Assembly: GCF_014651875.1 (NCBI RefSeq)
Contig: NZ_BMXS01000032.1
Coordinates: 837 to 40,004 of the forward strand
Length of the DNA: 39,168 nt
Direction of reading: 5' to 3'
DNA from: Litchfieldella qijiaojingensis
GTDB taxonomy: Bacteria; Pseudomonadota; Gammaproteobacteria; Pseudomonadales; Halomonadaceae
Shown piece by piece: positions 27,030 through 35,408 of the stretch; positions within the stretch are counted from its first letter, which is position 1; each line of letters starts with the position of its first letter. Made by a program: the position numbers and the translations under genes. The notes beneath the pieces were generated by a model. That model searched no databases. It saw only the letters and a list, made by a program, of their open reading frames with translations, and was not told where the DNA came from.

Positions 27030-27947
27030 ATGTCCGACGCCATCATGACCCATACCGCTTCCGAATCCGGTCCCGGCCAGGCCGAACGTGGCGCCAGCGA
27101 GTCACCTTCCGCCAAGGAAAAGCGTGAATTCAACAAGCTGCAGAAACGTCTGCGGCGCCAGGTCGGTAACGCGATCATCGATTACGGGATGATCCAGGAT
27201 GGCGACAAGGTGATGGTGTGTCTGTCCGGTGGCAAGGACTCCTACACCATGCTCGAGATCCTCAGAAACCTGCAGCGTAACGCTCCGGTGTCGTTCTCGC
27301 TGGTGGCGGTCAATCTCGACCAGAAGCAGCCCGGCTTTCCCGAACATGTACTGCCCGAATATCTCGAGTCGATTGGCGTCGACTATCACATCCTCGAACG
27401 TGACACCTATTCGGTAGTCAAGGAAAAGACGCCGGAAGGCAAGACGACTTGTGCGCTGTGCTCGCGACTGCGGCGTGGTTCGTTGTATGGTTTCGCCGAG
27501 GAGATCGGTGCCACCAAGGTGGCGCTTGGCCACCATCGCGAGGATATCCTCGAGACGCTATTCCTCAACATGTTCTTCGGCGGCACGCTCAAGGCGATGC
27601 CACCCAAGCTGCTTTCCGACGATGGCAAGAACATCGTCATCCGCCCGCTGGCTTACTGCCGCGAGGCGGATATCGCCGAGTTTGCGCGCCAGATGCGGTT
27701 TCCGATCATCCCTTGCAACCTGTGCGGCTCCCAGCCCAACCTGCAACGCCAGGTGGTCAAGGAGATGCTCGCCGAGTGGGAAGCGAAACACCCCGGGCGA
27801 CTGGAAACCATGTTCAAGGCGGTGACCAACGTTGCGCCCTCGCAACTCGCCGACCGCGACCTGTTCGACTTCCAAGGGCTGGAAGCCAAACAAGTGAAGA
27901 TGCGCGAAACGCGGATCGAAGCGCTCGATCTTGGGCGCGAGGTTTAA
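27030..27947 (+). CDS. ttcA: tRNA 2-thiocytidine(32) synthetase TtcA
   Basis: About 305 residues. TtcA thiolates C32 of certain tRNAs using ATP and an iron-sulfur cluster. The PP-loop is [16 protein letters not shown]. Cluster-binding cysteines appear in [11 protein letters not shown] and [13 protein letters not shown]. Other conserved blocks are [20 protein letters not shown] and the [20 protein letters not shown] end. The start is uncertain: ATG 27030 has no clear ribosome-binding site, and GTG 27024 and ATG 27048 are in frame. The gene stands alone and is followed by a GAAGAGG array and tandem mini-hairpins. Confidence 0.96.
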   Translation: MSDAIMTHTASESGPGQAERGASESPSAKEKREFNKLQKRLRRQVGNAIIDYGMIQDGDKVMVCLSGGKDSYTMLEILRNLQRNAPVSFSLVAVNLDQKQPGFPEHVLPEYLESIGVDYHILERDTYSVVKEKTPEGKTTCALCSRLRRGSLYGFAEEIGATKVALGHHREDILETLFLNMFFGGTLKAMPPKLLSDDGKNIVIRPLAYCREADIAEFARQMRFPIIPCNLCGSQPNLQRQVVKEMLAEWEAKHPGRLETMFKAVTNVAPSQLADRDLFDFQGLEAKQVKMRETRIEALDLGREV

Positions 27948-27955
27948 TTACGCTC

Positions 27956-28016
27956 GAAGAGGGAAGAGGGAAGAGGGAAGAGGGAAGAGGGAAGAGGGAA
28001 GAGGGAAGAGGGAAGA
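27956..28016 (+). repeat. GAAGAGG heptanucleotide tandem array, 8 copies plus a partial
   Basis: Eight exact head-to-tail copies of GAAGAGG run from 27956 to 28011, followed by GAAGA. The array starts 9 bases beyond the ttcA stop and is purely purine on this strand, which could favour triplex or slippage. It shares unit length and 3' placement with the two arrays near crbR and crbS. Confidence 0.95.
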
Positions 28017-28040
28017 TGCGATAAATTCTCATTTCTTCTT

Positions 28041-28097
28041 TCTTCAAGCTGCAAAGCAGCGATCTTCCATCTTCAAGTCGCGAAGCGACGTCTTCCA
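28041..28097. repeat. Two tandem mini-hairpin units with compensatory stems
   Basis: Units of 29 and 28 bases share the frame TCTTCAA-stem-loop-stem-G(A)TCTTCCA. The stems are GCTGC/GCAGC (loop AAA) and GTCGC/GCGAC (loop GAA): sequence differs on both sides but pairing is kept. They lie in the 3' region between the converging ttcA and TauE-like genes and may act as termination or RNA-stability signals. Confidence 0.65.
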
Positions 28098-28143
28098 GCT
28101 TCAAACGCTCGATCATTCGTTTGCCGGGGGCATGCGGAGCCGA

Positions 28144-28854
28144 TCAGTGGTGTGCCGGAGAGGGGGATGCGGGCCACAGGTTCCACAGTTGCCACACGGC
28201 GAAGGCGATGATGAGCGTGGCGGCAATCGTGCGGGTGGCCGGGTGACGAATCAGGTTGCCCAGGCCCCGGGCGGCGAAGCCGGTGGCCAGCAACGCTGGT
28301 AGTGTGCCGAGCCCGAAAGCTCCCATCAAGCTCGCGCCACGCAGAGGGTCGCTCATGGCCAGGCTCCATGCCAGCATCGAGTAGACCAGCCCGCAGGGCA
28401 GCCAGCCCCATACGGCGCCCAGTGCAACAGCCTGGGGCACCTTTACCACCGGCATCAGGCGGCGGCCCAATGGCTCGAGGTGGCGCCACAGACGACGCCC
28501 TACGGCTTCCACGTGTAGTAAGCCCTTCCACCAATTGGCGATGTACAGGGCCATGAGGATCAGCATCGTGGCGGCCAGCACCTGCAATGCCAAGCGCAGT
28601 TCGCCGGCCACACCGCCCACCAGCGTGCCGAGGCCGGCGGCCAGGGCACCAGCGATCATGTGGCTGGAAACGCGACCCAGGTTGTAGCCGAGCATCAGGC
28701 CGGTAAGCCTTGCCGGATGGCGCATGCTGGGGGGCACGGCGAAGCTCAGGGCGCTCATGATGCCGCCGCACATGCCGATGCAGTGGGCGCCACCCAGCAG
28801 GCCGAAGACGAAGGCGGCCATCAGGGGTGGCAGGTCGAGGCCGGTCGGATCCAT
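28144..28854 (-). CDS. DsbD_2/TauE-SafE-like membrane protein of the cco cluster
   Basis: A 236-residue integral membrane protein with about six helices. It begins MAAFVFGLLGGAHCIGMCGGI and has the paired glycine-rich motif VWGWLPCGLVYSMLAW and AFGLGTLPALLATGF. These two inverted-repeat-like motifs, with cysteines in HCIGMC and LPC, are typical of the DsbD_2/TauE-like proteins commonly encoded after ccoS. A role in metal or redox handling for cbb3 oxidase assembly is likely but not established here. The start ATG overlaps the ccoS stop by one base (TGATG), indicating translational coupling. The far longer frame to 29118 is a read-through artefact. Confidence 0.88.
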   Translation of the reverse strand: MDPTGLDLPPLMAAFVFGLLGGAHCIGMCGGIMSALSFAVPPSMRHPARLTGLMLGYNLGRVSSHMIAGALAAGLGTLVGGVAGELRLALQVLAATMLILMALYIANWWKGLLHVEAVGRRLWRHLEPLGRRLMPVVKVPQAVALGAVWGWLPCGLVYSMLAWSLAMSDPLRGASLMGAFGLGTLPALLATGFAARGLGNLIRHPATRTIAATLIIAFAVWQLWNLWPASPSPAHH

Positions 28855-29045
28855 CAGCGATGCGAATCGTGGTCGTTGGAAGTGGGGGGTGGTGTCAGGT
28901 CGTTTTCGTCCTCGTCGAACAGGATGCGATGCGCCGGGCCTTCCAGATCCTCGAACTGATCGTTCTTCACAGCCCAGAAGAAGGCCCAGATGGCCAGTGA
29001 CAGCAGGATCAGCGTCAGCGGTATCAACAGGTAGAGTATGCTCAT
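28854..29045 (-). CDS. ccoS: cbb3 oxidase maturation protein CcoS
   Basis: A 63-residue single-helix membrane protein: MSILYLLIPLTLILLSLAIW leads into FFWAVKNDQFEDLEGPAHRIL, the CcoS/FixS signature. An acidic tail (DEDENDL) follows. It is needed for active cbb3 oxidase in other bacteria, where it helps cofactor insertion. It overlaps ccoI by ATGA and the next gene by one base. The frame continues upstream without stop through ccoI, so the ATG at 29045 is fixed by homology and overlap. Confidence 0.94.
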   Translation of the reverse strand: MSILYLLIPLTLILLSLAIWAFFWAVKNDQFEDLEGPAHRILFDEDENDLTPPPTSNDHDSHR

Positions 29046-31522
29046 GCGGGCTCCGCTTGGACACGAGGGGCGGTCCCGGTGGCGAGAGGGCCACGCAAAC
29101 GACCGATTCGCAAGGCATTGCTCACCACCACCAATGAGCTGGCGGACATGCCCAGCGCCGCCACCCATGGGGGAACGACGCCAATCGCGGCCAACGGCAG
29201 GGCCGAGAAGTTGTAGCACACCGACCAGATCAGGTTCTGACGAATGACGCGACGCGTGACGCGGCTGATCTCGATGGCCTCGACGATACGCAAAAGCCGG
29301 GGGCTCAGCAAGACGGCATCGGCACTGGTGCGGGCCAGGTCGGTGGCGCCATTCATGGCTATCGACACGTCGGCACCGCCCAGCACGGGCACGTCGTTGA
29401 TGCCATCCCCAACCATCACCACGGTTTCGCCGTCTGCCTGCAATGCCTTGAGACGGGCCAGCTTGTCTTCCGGGCTGGCTGCAGCGTGCCAAGTGTCGAT
29501 GCCTAGCCGCGAGGCCAGCTCGCCAACGGCTCCGGCGGTATCGCCAGACAGCAGCTCGACGTCGAACCCCATGGCCTTGAGGGCGTCCACGCTGGCGGCG
29601 GCGTCTTCGCGCAGGTGGTCTTGTACGGCGAACCAGGCCAACGGCTCGCCAGCCTCGGCGAGCAGAAGCCACTGGCGATCGTCAGGCATCGCAGGGTGGT
29701 GATCCGGGGCCGCGAAGTCGGGTTTGCCGAGACGATACAGGCGGCCATCGATGTATCCTTCCAGACCCGAGCCGGGACGATTGACCACGTCGCTGGCGCG
29801 TACCGTGGCCTGGCGGAACGGGCGGAAGGCCCGGGCGATAGGGTGTTCGGAGTGGGCTTCCAGGGCGGCGGCGAGACTGCGTAGCCGGTCGTCGTCGAGC
29901 GGGACCAGAGCACGGGTGTCGGCCAGTTGCATCTGGCCGGCGGTAAGGGTACCGGTCTTGTCGAAGATCACCCGGGTTGCCTGGGATAGTGTCTCGATGG
30001 CATGCGCACGAGTGATCAACACGCCGCGTCGGTGCAACTGGCCGTGACCTGCGGTCAGGGCCGTGGGGGTGGCCAGCGCCAGGGCACACGGGCAGGTCAC
30101 CACCAGCACCGAGAGCGTGACCCACAGCACCCGCGTGGGATCGATGAACCACCACACTGCGGCGACTCCCAGCGTAACGAACAGCAAGCGCAGCACGAAC
30201 AGGTGGGCCATGCGCGTGGCCATCTGAGCGATCTTCGGCCGGCTGGCGAAGGCGCGGTCGGTGAGATCGACGATGCGAGCGACTCGAGCGTCCTTGCCGG
30301 CATGGGTCACTCGAATCACCAATGGGCTCTCGACGTTCTGGCTGCCGCCGGTGACGTTGTCGCCAACGCGCCGGGTCACCGGCAGGTATTCGCCGGTGAG
30401 CATCGACTCGTCGAGGCTCGATTCTCCGTCCTCGATCACGCCATCGGCGGGCACGCCATGGCCGGGCTTGATCAGCACCCGGTCGCCGACCTTGAGTTGG
30501 CTGGCCGGAAGGATGCGCTCTTCGCCAGTGTCGGTGAGGCGGATTGCCGACATCGGCAGCACGCTCGACAGGGCATTGCCGGTGTGGCCGCTGCGGCGGC
30601 GGGCGCGTACTTCGATATAGCGACCGAACAGCAGGAAGAAAGTGAACATGGTGACCGAGTCGAAATACACATCGCCGACATCGAATATCACCGCATAGCC
30701 GCTGGCCAGGTAGGCGCCGCCGACGGCGATCGATACCGGTACGTCCATGCCCAGCACTCGCGAGCGCAGGTCACGGATGGCGTTGCGGAAGAAGGGTTGG
30801 GCCGAGAACAGTACCACTGGCGTGGCGAGGGCGAAGGAGAGCCAGTGGAAGAGGGCGTGGAAATCGGGGCTGAGCTGGCCGGGTTCGGTAACGTAGATCG
30901 GGATCGAGAACATCATCACCTGCATCATCGCCACGGCGGCGACGATCAGGCGGCGCACATTCATGCGCTCCTCGTGCTGCAAGCGAGTCTGGGCCTGATC
31001 AGGCTCGTAGGGCTGGGCGGTATAGCCGATGGATGCCATTTCGGCGAGGATGCGCGACAGCTCGATTCGGCTGGGGTCCCAGGCCACGCGGAGCCGGTGA
31101 TGGGTCAGGTTGACCGCGCTCGAGACGATACCGTCGAGGGCATTGAGACGATGTTCGATCAGCCAGGCGCAGGCGGCACAGGTGATGCCATCCACTGCCA
31201 GGGTGGTGCTGACATGGCCTTCGTCCCCTTCCGGATGGACGAAGGCCTGCTGCAAGCCAGGATCGTCGAACACCGCCCAGGTCTCGGCTTGGGCGGTGCG
31301 GCGCTCGCCTGGACGCTCGGGCAGCTCGGTGCGATAGCGGTAGTAGCTGGCCAGCCCGCCGTCGACGATGGCGTGGGCCACGGCATGGCAGCCAGGGCAG
31401 CACAGGGGATGGGAGGTGTCATCCAGGTCGATTGTCCAAGGGGTGCCATCGGGCACGCGGCTGCCACAGTGGTAGCAGCTCTCCGTGTCATGGAGCAACG
31501 TGTCGGCACCGACACTGGTCAT
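29042..31522 (-). CDS. ccoI: Copper-exporting P1B ATPase CcoI
   Basis: An 826-residue P-type ATPase of the FixI/CcoI type, which moves copper across the inner membrane for cbb3 oxidase CuB assembly. The N-terminus has CYHCG and CCPGCH clusters of the family and a heavy-metal-binding CAAC (residues 115-118). These are followed by eight predicted helices, the LTGEYLPV actuator motif, the TCPCALALATPTAL ion site (CPC), FDKTGTLT with the phosphorylated aspartate, an HP motif (SEHPIARAF) and GDGINDVPVL. All catalytic motifs are present. It begins 37 bases after ccoH and overlaps ccoS. Confidence 0.97.
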   Translation of the reverse strand: MTSVGADTLLHDTESCYHCGSRVPDGTPWTIDLDDTSHPLCCPGCHAVAHAIVDGGLASYYRYRTELPERPGERRTAQAETWAVFDDPGLQQAFVHPEGDEGHVSTTLAVDGITCAACAWLIEHRLNALDGIVSSAVNLTHHRLRVAWDPSRIELSRILAEMASIGYTAQPYEPDQAQTRLQHEERMNVRRLIVAAVAMMQVMMFSIPIYVTEPGQLSPDFHALFHWLSFALATPVVLFSAQPFFRNAIRDLRSRVLGMDVPVSIAVGGAYLASGYAVIFDVGDVYFDSVTMFTFFLLFGRYIEVRARRRSGHTGNALSSVLPMSAIRLTDTGEERILPASQLKVGDRVLIKPGHGVPADGVIEDGESSLDESMLTGEYLPVTRRVGDNVTGGSQNVESPLVIRVTHAGKDARVARIVDLTDRAFASRPKIAQMATRMAHLFVLRLLFVTLGVAAVWWFIDPTRVLWVTLSVLVVTCPCALALATPTALTAGHGQLHRRGVLITRAHAIETLSQATRVIFDKTGTLTAGQMQLADTRALVPLDDDRLRSLAAALEAHSEHPIARAFRPFRQATVRASDVVNRPGSGLEGYIDGRLYRLGKPDFAAPDHHPAMPDDRQWLLLAEAGEPLAWFAVQDHLREDAAASVDALKAMGFDVELLSGDTAGAVGELASRLGIDTWHAAASPEDKLARLKALQADGETVVMVGDGINDVPVLGGADVSIAMNGATDLARTSADAVLLSPRLLRIVEAIEISRVTRRVIRQNLIWSVCYNFSALPLAAIGVVPPWVAALGMSASSLVVVSNALRIGRLRGPLATGTAPRVQAEPA

Positions 31523-31559
31523 GAACGTCTCCCATGAAGGGATGCCGTTACGATGAGCA

Positions 31560-32081
31560 TCAACCTTCGTTTGTCTCTCCAGGGGTGAGGATAATGGGGG
31601 CGTCCTGAGGGAAACTGGCTTCGCCGTTCAGGCGCCACTCGGGCTCTTCCTGGATGGGTTGCAGCCGCAGGTACCAGCGGTATTCCAGGCGGCTGGGGGC
31701 TTGGCCGGTGTAGTGGCCGTCGCGCACGTGCTCGAGGGTCAGGTTCAGGTCGCGATCGCCCCTAGTGGGGAATACCAGTGCCAGCAGCAGACGTTCAGGG
31801 CGACGCTCGCCGTCTAGTTCGACGGTGATGTCACCGGTCAGGTCGTCGATGAGTAGCTCGGCCGACAGGCCCAGCTCGGCGGCGCGACGGTCCTGCTCGA
31901 TGACCTGGTTGATGGCCAGGCCCTGCTTGTAATAGTTGTCCTCTACCATGCCGTCGTAGCTCTTGATCGACAGCACCAGGAAAGTGGTGCTCACAGCCAC
32001 CGACGAGAGCAGGATGCCAAGCAGGAACCAAGGCCAGAACTGCTTGTACCACGGGGGCAAGGAGTGAGGGTCCTGGGTCAT
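31560..32081 (-). CDS. ccoH: cbb3 oxidase assembly protein CcoH (FixH)
   Basis: A 173-residue membrane protein. It has a short cytoplasmic start (PPWYKQFWPWFLLGILL), one helix near residues 17-38 and a periplasmic FixH domain starting SYDGMVEDNYYKQGLAINQ and ending in a beta-rich fold with YTGQAPSRLEYRWYLRLQ. FixH/CcoH stabilises the early cbb3 subcomplex in other species. It overlaps ccoG by four bases (ATGA), so the two are translationally coupled. Confidence 0.94.
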   Translation of the reverse strand: MTQDPHSLPPWYKQFWPWFLLGILLSSVAVSTTFLVLSIKSYDGMVEDNYYKQGLAINQVIEQDRRAAELGLSAELLIDDLTGDITVELDGERRPERLLLALVFPTRGDRDLNLTLEHVRDGHYTGQAPSRLEYRWYLRLQPIQEEPEWRLNGEASFPQDAPIILTPGETNEG

Positions 32082-33514
32082 CTCTTGAGCTCTCCGATAA
32101 AGCGCGTTTCGCGCTCATGGCGAATGGAGTCGTCGTCCACCGCTTGTACGCTGATTTGGACCGGTACACTGGGACGATCGATGACATCGGCCTCGAGGCG
32201 CAACTCGATGGCTGCCATTCGGGTACTGCCGGCATTGACGGTAACCTGCTCGTCGCCGCTCAGGGTCAGGCCAGGCAGGCCTTCGGCACTCAACCGATAA
32301 GTATGCTCGCGGTCATCGAGGTTGCGGATATTGAGGGTATAGACGTTGCTGATGTGTCCATCATGGGTCATTTGATAGAGCTGGTTGCGGTCGCGCTCGA
32401 TGTCGAATTCCAGAGGAGTGCGCTCGCCCAGTGTCCAACCGAATAGTCCGATCATCACCACCAGTGCGGCCAGGTAGCCAAGCAGGCGAGGACGCATGAT
32501 ACGAGTTTTGTTACCTTCCAGCGAGTGTTCGGTAGTGTAGCGAATCAGCCCACGTGGATAGCCCATCTTGTCCATCACGCTATCGCAGGCATCGATGCAG
32601 GCGGCACAGGTGATGCATTCGTACTGCAGGCCGTCGCGGATATCGATGCCGGTGGGGCAGACCTGCACGCAGAGATCGCAGTCGATGCAGTCGCCCAGTC
32701 CCTTCTCCCGAGGGTCGATGCCGCGCTTGCGGGCCCCGCGAGGCTCTCCGCGCGCCGTGTCGTAGGACACGATCAGGGTGTCCTTGTCGAACATCACCGA
32801 CTGGAAGCGGGCATAGGGGCACATGTAGATGCACACCTGTTCCCGCAGCCAGCCAGCGTTGAGATACGTGAACACCGTGAAGAAGCCGATCCAGAAGATC
32901 GCCCAACCGCCGACGCTGAGGGTGGCGATGTCCATGACCAATTCGCGAATCGGGGTGAAATAGCCGACGAAGGCGATGCCGGTGGCAAAGGCGATAGCCA
33001 GCCATATGGCATGCTTGGCGCCTTTGCGCCATGCCTTGTCCAGCGACCAGGATTGCTTGTCGAGCTTGATGCGCCGGTTGCGCGGCCCCTCGATACGGTG
33101 CTCGACCCAGATATAGAGAAATGTCCAGACACTCTGGGGGCAGGTGTAGCCGCACCAGACCCGGCCGGCGAACACCGTGACCAGGAACAGGCCGAAGGCG
33201 CAGATGATCAGCAGCCAGGCCAGCAGGAAGAACTCCTGCGGGTAGAAGGTGCCACCGAAGACGTGGAATTCCCGGGCGGGCAGGTTGAACCACACGGCGG
33301 GGCGGTCGCCCCAGTTCAGCCAGGGTAGCCCGAAGAACAGCGCCATCAGCATCCAGTTGGTGCTGCGTCGGATGCGTTGGAACAATCCCTTGATCTCACG
33401 CACGTAGAGATGCTGGCGCTTGGCGTACATCTCCTGGGTGACCGTCTCGCGGGGGTCGTGTCGACCGACCGTCGGGTCGGGGGTCACGTCCCGAGTCGGG
33501 ATCTTGTCTGGCAT
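32078..33514 (-). CDS. ccoG: cbb3 oxidase accessory iron-sulfur protein CcoG
   Basis: A 478-residue membrane protein of the FixG/RdxA family, implicated as a copper reductase in cbb3 biogenesis. About five membrane helices include FAGRVWCGYTCPQSVWTFLY. Two [4Fe-4S] motifs follow in CIDCDLCVQVCPTGIDIR and CITCAACIDACDSVMDK, and a C-terminal Ig-like periplasmic FixG domain starts near residue 360 and ends in IRHERETRFIGELKR. It is the first gene of ccoGHIS and follows ccoP after about 100 bases containing a hairpin. Confidence 0.96.
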   Translation of the reverse strand: MPDKIPTRDVTPDPTVGRHDPRETVTQEMYAKRQHLYVREIKGLFQRIRRSTNWMLMALFFGLPWLNWGDRPAVWFNLPAREFHVFGGTFYPQEFFLLAWLLIICAFGLFLVTVFAGRVWCGYTCPQSVWTFLYIWVEHRIEGPRNRRIKLDKQSWSLDKAWRKGAKHAIWLAIAFATGIAFVGYFTPIRELVMDIATLSVGGWAIFWIGFFTVFTYLNAGWLREQVCIYMCPYARFQSVMFDKDTLIVSYDTARGEPRGARKRGIDPREKGLGDCIDCDLCVQVCPTGIDIRDGLQYECITCAACIDACDSVMDKMGYPRGLIRYTTEHSLEGNKTRIMRPRLLGYLAALVVMIGLFGWTLGERTPLEFDIERDRNQLYQMTHDGHISNVYTLNIRNLDDREHTYRLSAEGLPGLTLSGDEQVTVNAGSTRMAAIELRLEADVIDRPSVPVQISVQAVDDDSIRHERETRFIGELKR

Positions 33515-33553
33515 GGCAATACCACAGTGGGCTGCAGGCGTGGAGATAGGACC

Positions 33554-33582
33554 ATTCTAGCGGCTGGCGAGGGGGGAGAGAA
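33554..33582 (-). promoter_or_regulatory. Possible ccoG promoter
   Basis: On the minus strand, TAGAAT (33554-33559) is a good -10 hexamer. The hexamer 17 bases upstream is TTCTCT, a poor -35, and overlaps the foot of the hairpin at 33581-33609. It could allow ccoGHIS expression apart from ccoNOQP. Weak evidence. Confidence 0.3.
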
Positions 33583-33609
33583 TGGGTGCGACTCGAGGCC
33601 GCACCCATT
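33581..33609 (-). terminator. Hairpin between ccoP and ccoG
   Basis: AATGGGTGCG and CGCACCCATT form a perfect 10-bp stem with a 9-base loop, starting 6 bases beyond the ccoP stop. The downstream minus strand is C/T-rich (CTCTCCCCCC) rather than a T-run, so termination may be partial; it could also stabilise the ccoNOQP message. Confidence 0.6.
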
Positions 33610-33615
33610 GGGTGC

Positions 33616-34545
33616 TTAGTCTTGCAGACTCAAGCTGTAGACGTAGGCGGCAACCAGGTGGACGCGGTCTTCGCCGATATAAGCGGCCTGCGCCGGCATA
33701 TGGCCGTTGCGACCATTGCGCAGGGTCTGGCGCACGGCGTCGGCCACGCTCTGCCCGGGGGCCTGGTACAGCCAGTCGTCGTCGGTCAGATTGGGGGCTC
33801 CCAATGCCTGGTTGCCGGTAGCATTCGGCCCGTGGCAGGCGGCGCATGAGGCGGCGAAGATCGCCTGCCCCTGCTCGGCGCGCTGCTCGTCGTGCTCGAG
33901 ACCCGACAGCGATAGCACGTACTGGGTGACGTGTTCGATATTGGTACTCCCCAACTGCTGCCAGGACGGCATCAGACCATTGCGGCCGTTGGTGATGGTG
34001 GTGACGATGTTCTCGGGTTCGCCACCGTACAGCCAGGCGTCATCGGTCAGGTTGGGAAAACCGTAGCCGCCTTGAGCGTTGGCACCGTGGCAGACCGCGC
34101 AGTTGTTCTGGAAGATCCGTTCGGCGACCCGCATGGCCTCGGAATCCTGGGCCAGCTCGGGAATCGGGACCTCCTGATACTGGGCGAAGAGCGGCGCATA
34201 GCGCTCCTCGGCTTGCGAGACCTCCTCTTCCCATTGGGTTTCCTGAGTCCAGCCCAGCGCACCGCCATAGTTGCCCAGCCCCGGATAGAGGGCCAGATAG
34301 CCTAGTGCAAAGACGATGGTGGCAATGAACAGCATGAACCACCAGCGGGGCAGAGGGTTATCGTACTCCTCGATACCATCGGCGGTATGGCCGGTGGTAT
34401 CCACGTTGCCCTCGGCATCCGGCACTTTGTCGGTCTTGCGGTTGGCACATAGCACCCAGCCGCTGAAGGCGATGGTGCCCAGCGTGATGACGATGATCCA
34501 GGCGCTCCAGAAACCGGAAAGGGAGTCACCCCATAGATTAGTCAT
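33616..34545 (-). CDS. ccoP: cbb3 oxidase dihaem cytochrome c subunit CcoP
   Basis: A 309-residue subunit that passes electrons from CcoO or soluble cytochromes towards CcoN. Two N-terminal helices (about residues 13-33 and 69-87) are joined by an acidic loop and followed by the WWFMLF motif. Two periplasmic cytochrome c domains have haem sites CAVCH (149-153) and CAACH (234-238) and axial-methionine regions NGLMP and NGHMP. Two helices at the N-terminus is the longer CcoP form found in many gammaproteobacteria. It overlaps ccoQ by four bases. Confidence 0.97.
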   Translation of the reverse strand: MTNLWGDSLSGFWSAWIIVITLGTIAFSGWVLCANRKTDKVPDAEGNVDTTGHTADGIEEYDNPLPRWWFMLFIATIVFALGYLALYPGLGNYGGALGWTQETQWEEEVSQAEERYAPLFAQYQEVPIPELAQDSEAMRVAERIFQNNCAVCHGANAQGGYGFPNLTDDAWLYGGEPENIVTTITNGRNGLMPSWQQLGSTNIEHVTQYVLSLSGLEHDEQRAEQGQAIFAASCAACHGPNATGNQALGAPNLTDDDWLYQAPGQSVADAVRQTLRNGRNGHMPAQAAYIGEDRVHLVAAYVYSLSLQD

Positions 34546-34781
34546 GTGTTCTTGTCTCCCTTGTCTTTGCGGGAATCAGCGTGGCGGAAATCAGCCTCGC
34601 GACCGGAGGCGCTATCGTCACGGTTCTGCGGTTCATCATCGTCATCGGCGAAGGGCAGGTTCGCCGCCTCGTCGAAATCCTTCTTGCGACGCTTGGAGTA
34701 GGCCCACCATATGATCCCGAGAAAGGAAATCAGTACCAGCAGCGTGATGATGCCGCGAAAGGTCCCCATATCCATGATCAA
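34542..34781 (-). CDS. ccoQ: cbb3 oxidase small subunit CcoQ
   Basis: A 79-residue protein with one membrane helix (about residues 9-27, [19 protein letters not shown]) followed by [20 protein letters not shown], the characteristic CcoQ/FixQ pattern. The polar tail is rich in aspartate, arginine and lysine and is longer than in the shortest homologues. CcoQ stabilises the oxidase complex in other species. It overlaps both ccoO and ccoP by four bases. Confidence 0.94.
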   Translation of the reverse strand: MIMDMGTFRGIITLLVLISFLGIIWWAYSKRRKKDFDEAANLPFADDDDEPQNRDDSASGREADFRHADSRKDKGDKNT

Positions 34782-35386
34782 CGCGTACCCTCGAGCACGG
34801 TGCCCAGTTGCTGCAGATAGGCGACCAGGGCGGTGACTTCCTGTTCGCCACGTACCGCTCGGGTGGCACCCTCGATGTCTTCGTCGGTGTAAGGTACTCC
34901 CATGCTGCGCAGCACCCTCATCTTGCGTGGCGTGTCACGACCGTCGAGCGTGTTCTCGAACAGCCACGGGTAGGCCGGCATGATCGACTCGGGTACCACA
35001 TCGCGGGGGTTGTAGAGGTGGGCACGATGCCAGTCATCGCTATAGCGGCCACCGACGCGGGCCAGGTCCGGGCCAGTACGCTTGGAGCCCCACAGGAAGT
35101 TGTGATCGTAGACGAACTCCCCAGCGACACTGTAGTGGCCGTAGCGCTCGGTTTCGGCTCGGAATGGGCGGATCATCTGCGAATGGCAGCCCATGCAACC
35201 TTCGCGGATGTAGATATCGCGCCCTTCCAGCTCCAATGCGGAAAGTGGCTCAAGCCCTTCTACTGGCTCTGTGGTTTCCTTCTGGAAGAACAGGGGGACC
35301 ACCTCGGTCAGGCCACCGAAGCTGATCACCACCAGGATCAACACGGCCAGCAGACCGACGTTCTTTTCGACAATCTCGTGTTTCAT
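34778..35386 (-). CDS. ccoO: cbb3 oxidase monohaem cytochrome c subunit CcoO
   Basis: A 202-residue subunit with an N-terminal helix (about residues 10-32) and a periplasmic cytochrome domain with haem motif CMGCH (64-68) in [15 protein letters not shown]. Its conserved [20 protein letters not shown] and [13 protein letters not shown] segments and the PAYPWLFEN region are all present. Length is typical of CcoO/FixO. It starts 22 bases after ccoN and overlaps ccoQ. Confidence 0.97.
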   Translation of the reverse strand: MKHEIVEKNVGLLAVLILVVISFGGLTEVVPLFFQKETTEPVEGLEPLSALELEGRDIYIREGCMGCHSQMIRPFRAETERYGHYSVAGEFVYDHNFLWGSKRTGPDLARVGGRYSDDWHRAHLYNPRDVVPESIMPAYPWLFENTLDGRDTPRKMRVLRSMGVPYTDEDIEGATRAVRGEQEVTALVAYLQQLGTVLEGTR

Positions 35387-35408
35387 CGCTATCTGGTTCC
35401 CTGGTTGC

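Noticed and set aside
28854-29672. A 272-residue frame ending in CcoS
   Set aside because: Only the last 63 residues are real; the rest is out-of-frame ccoI.
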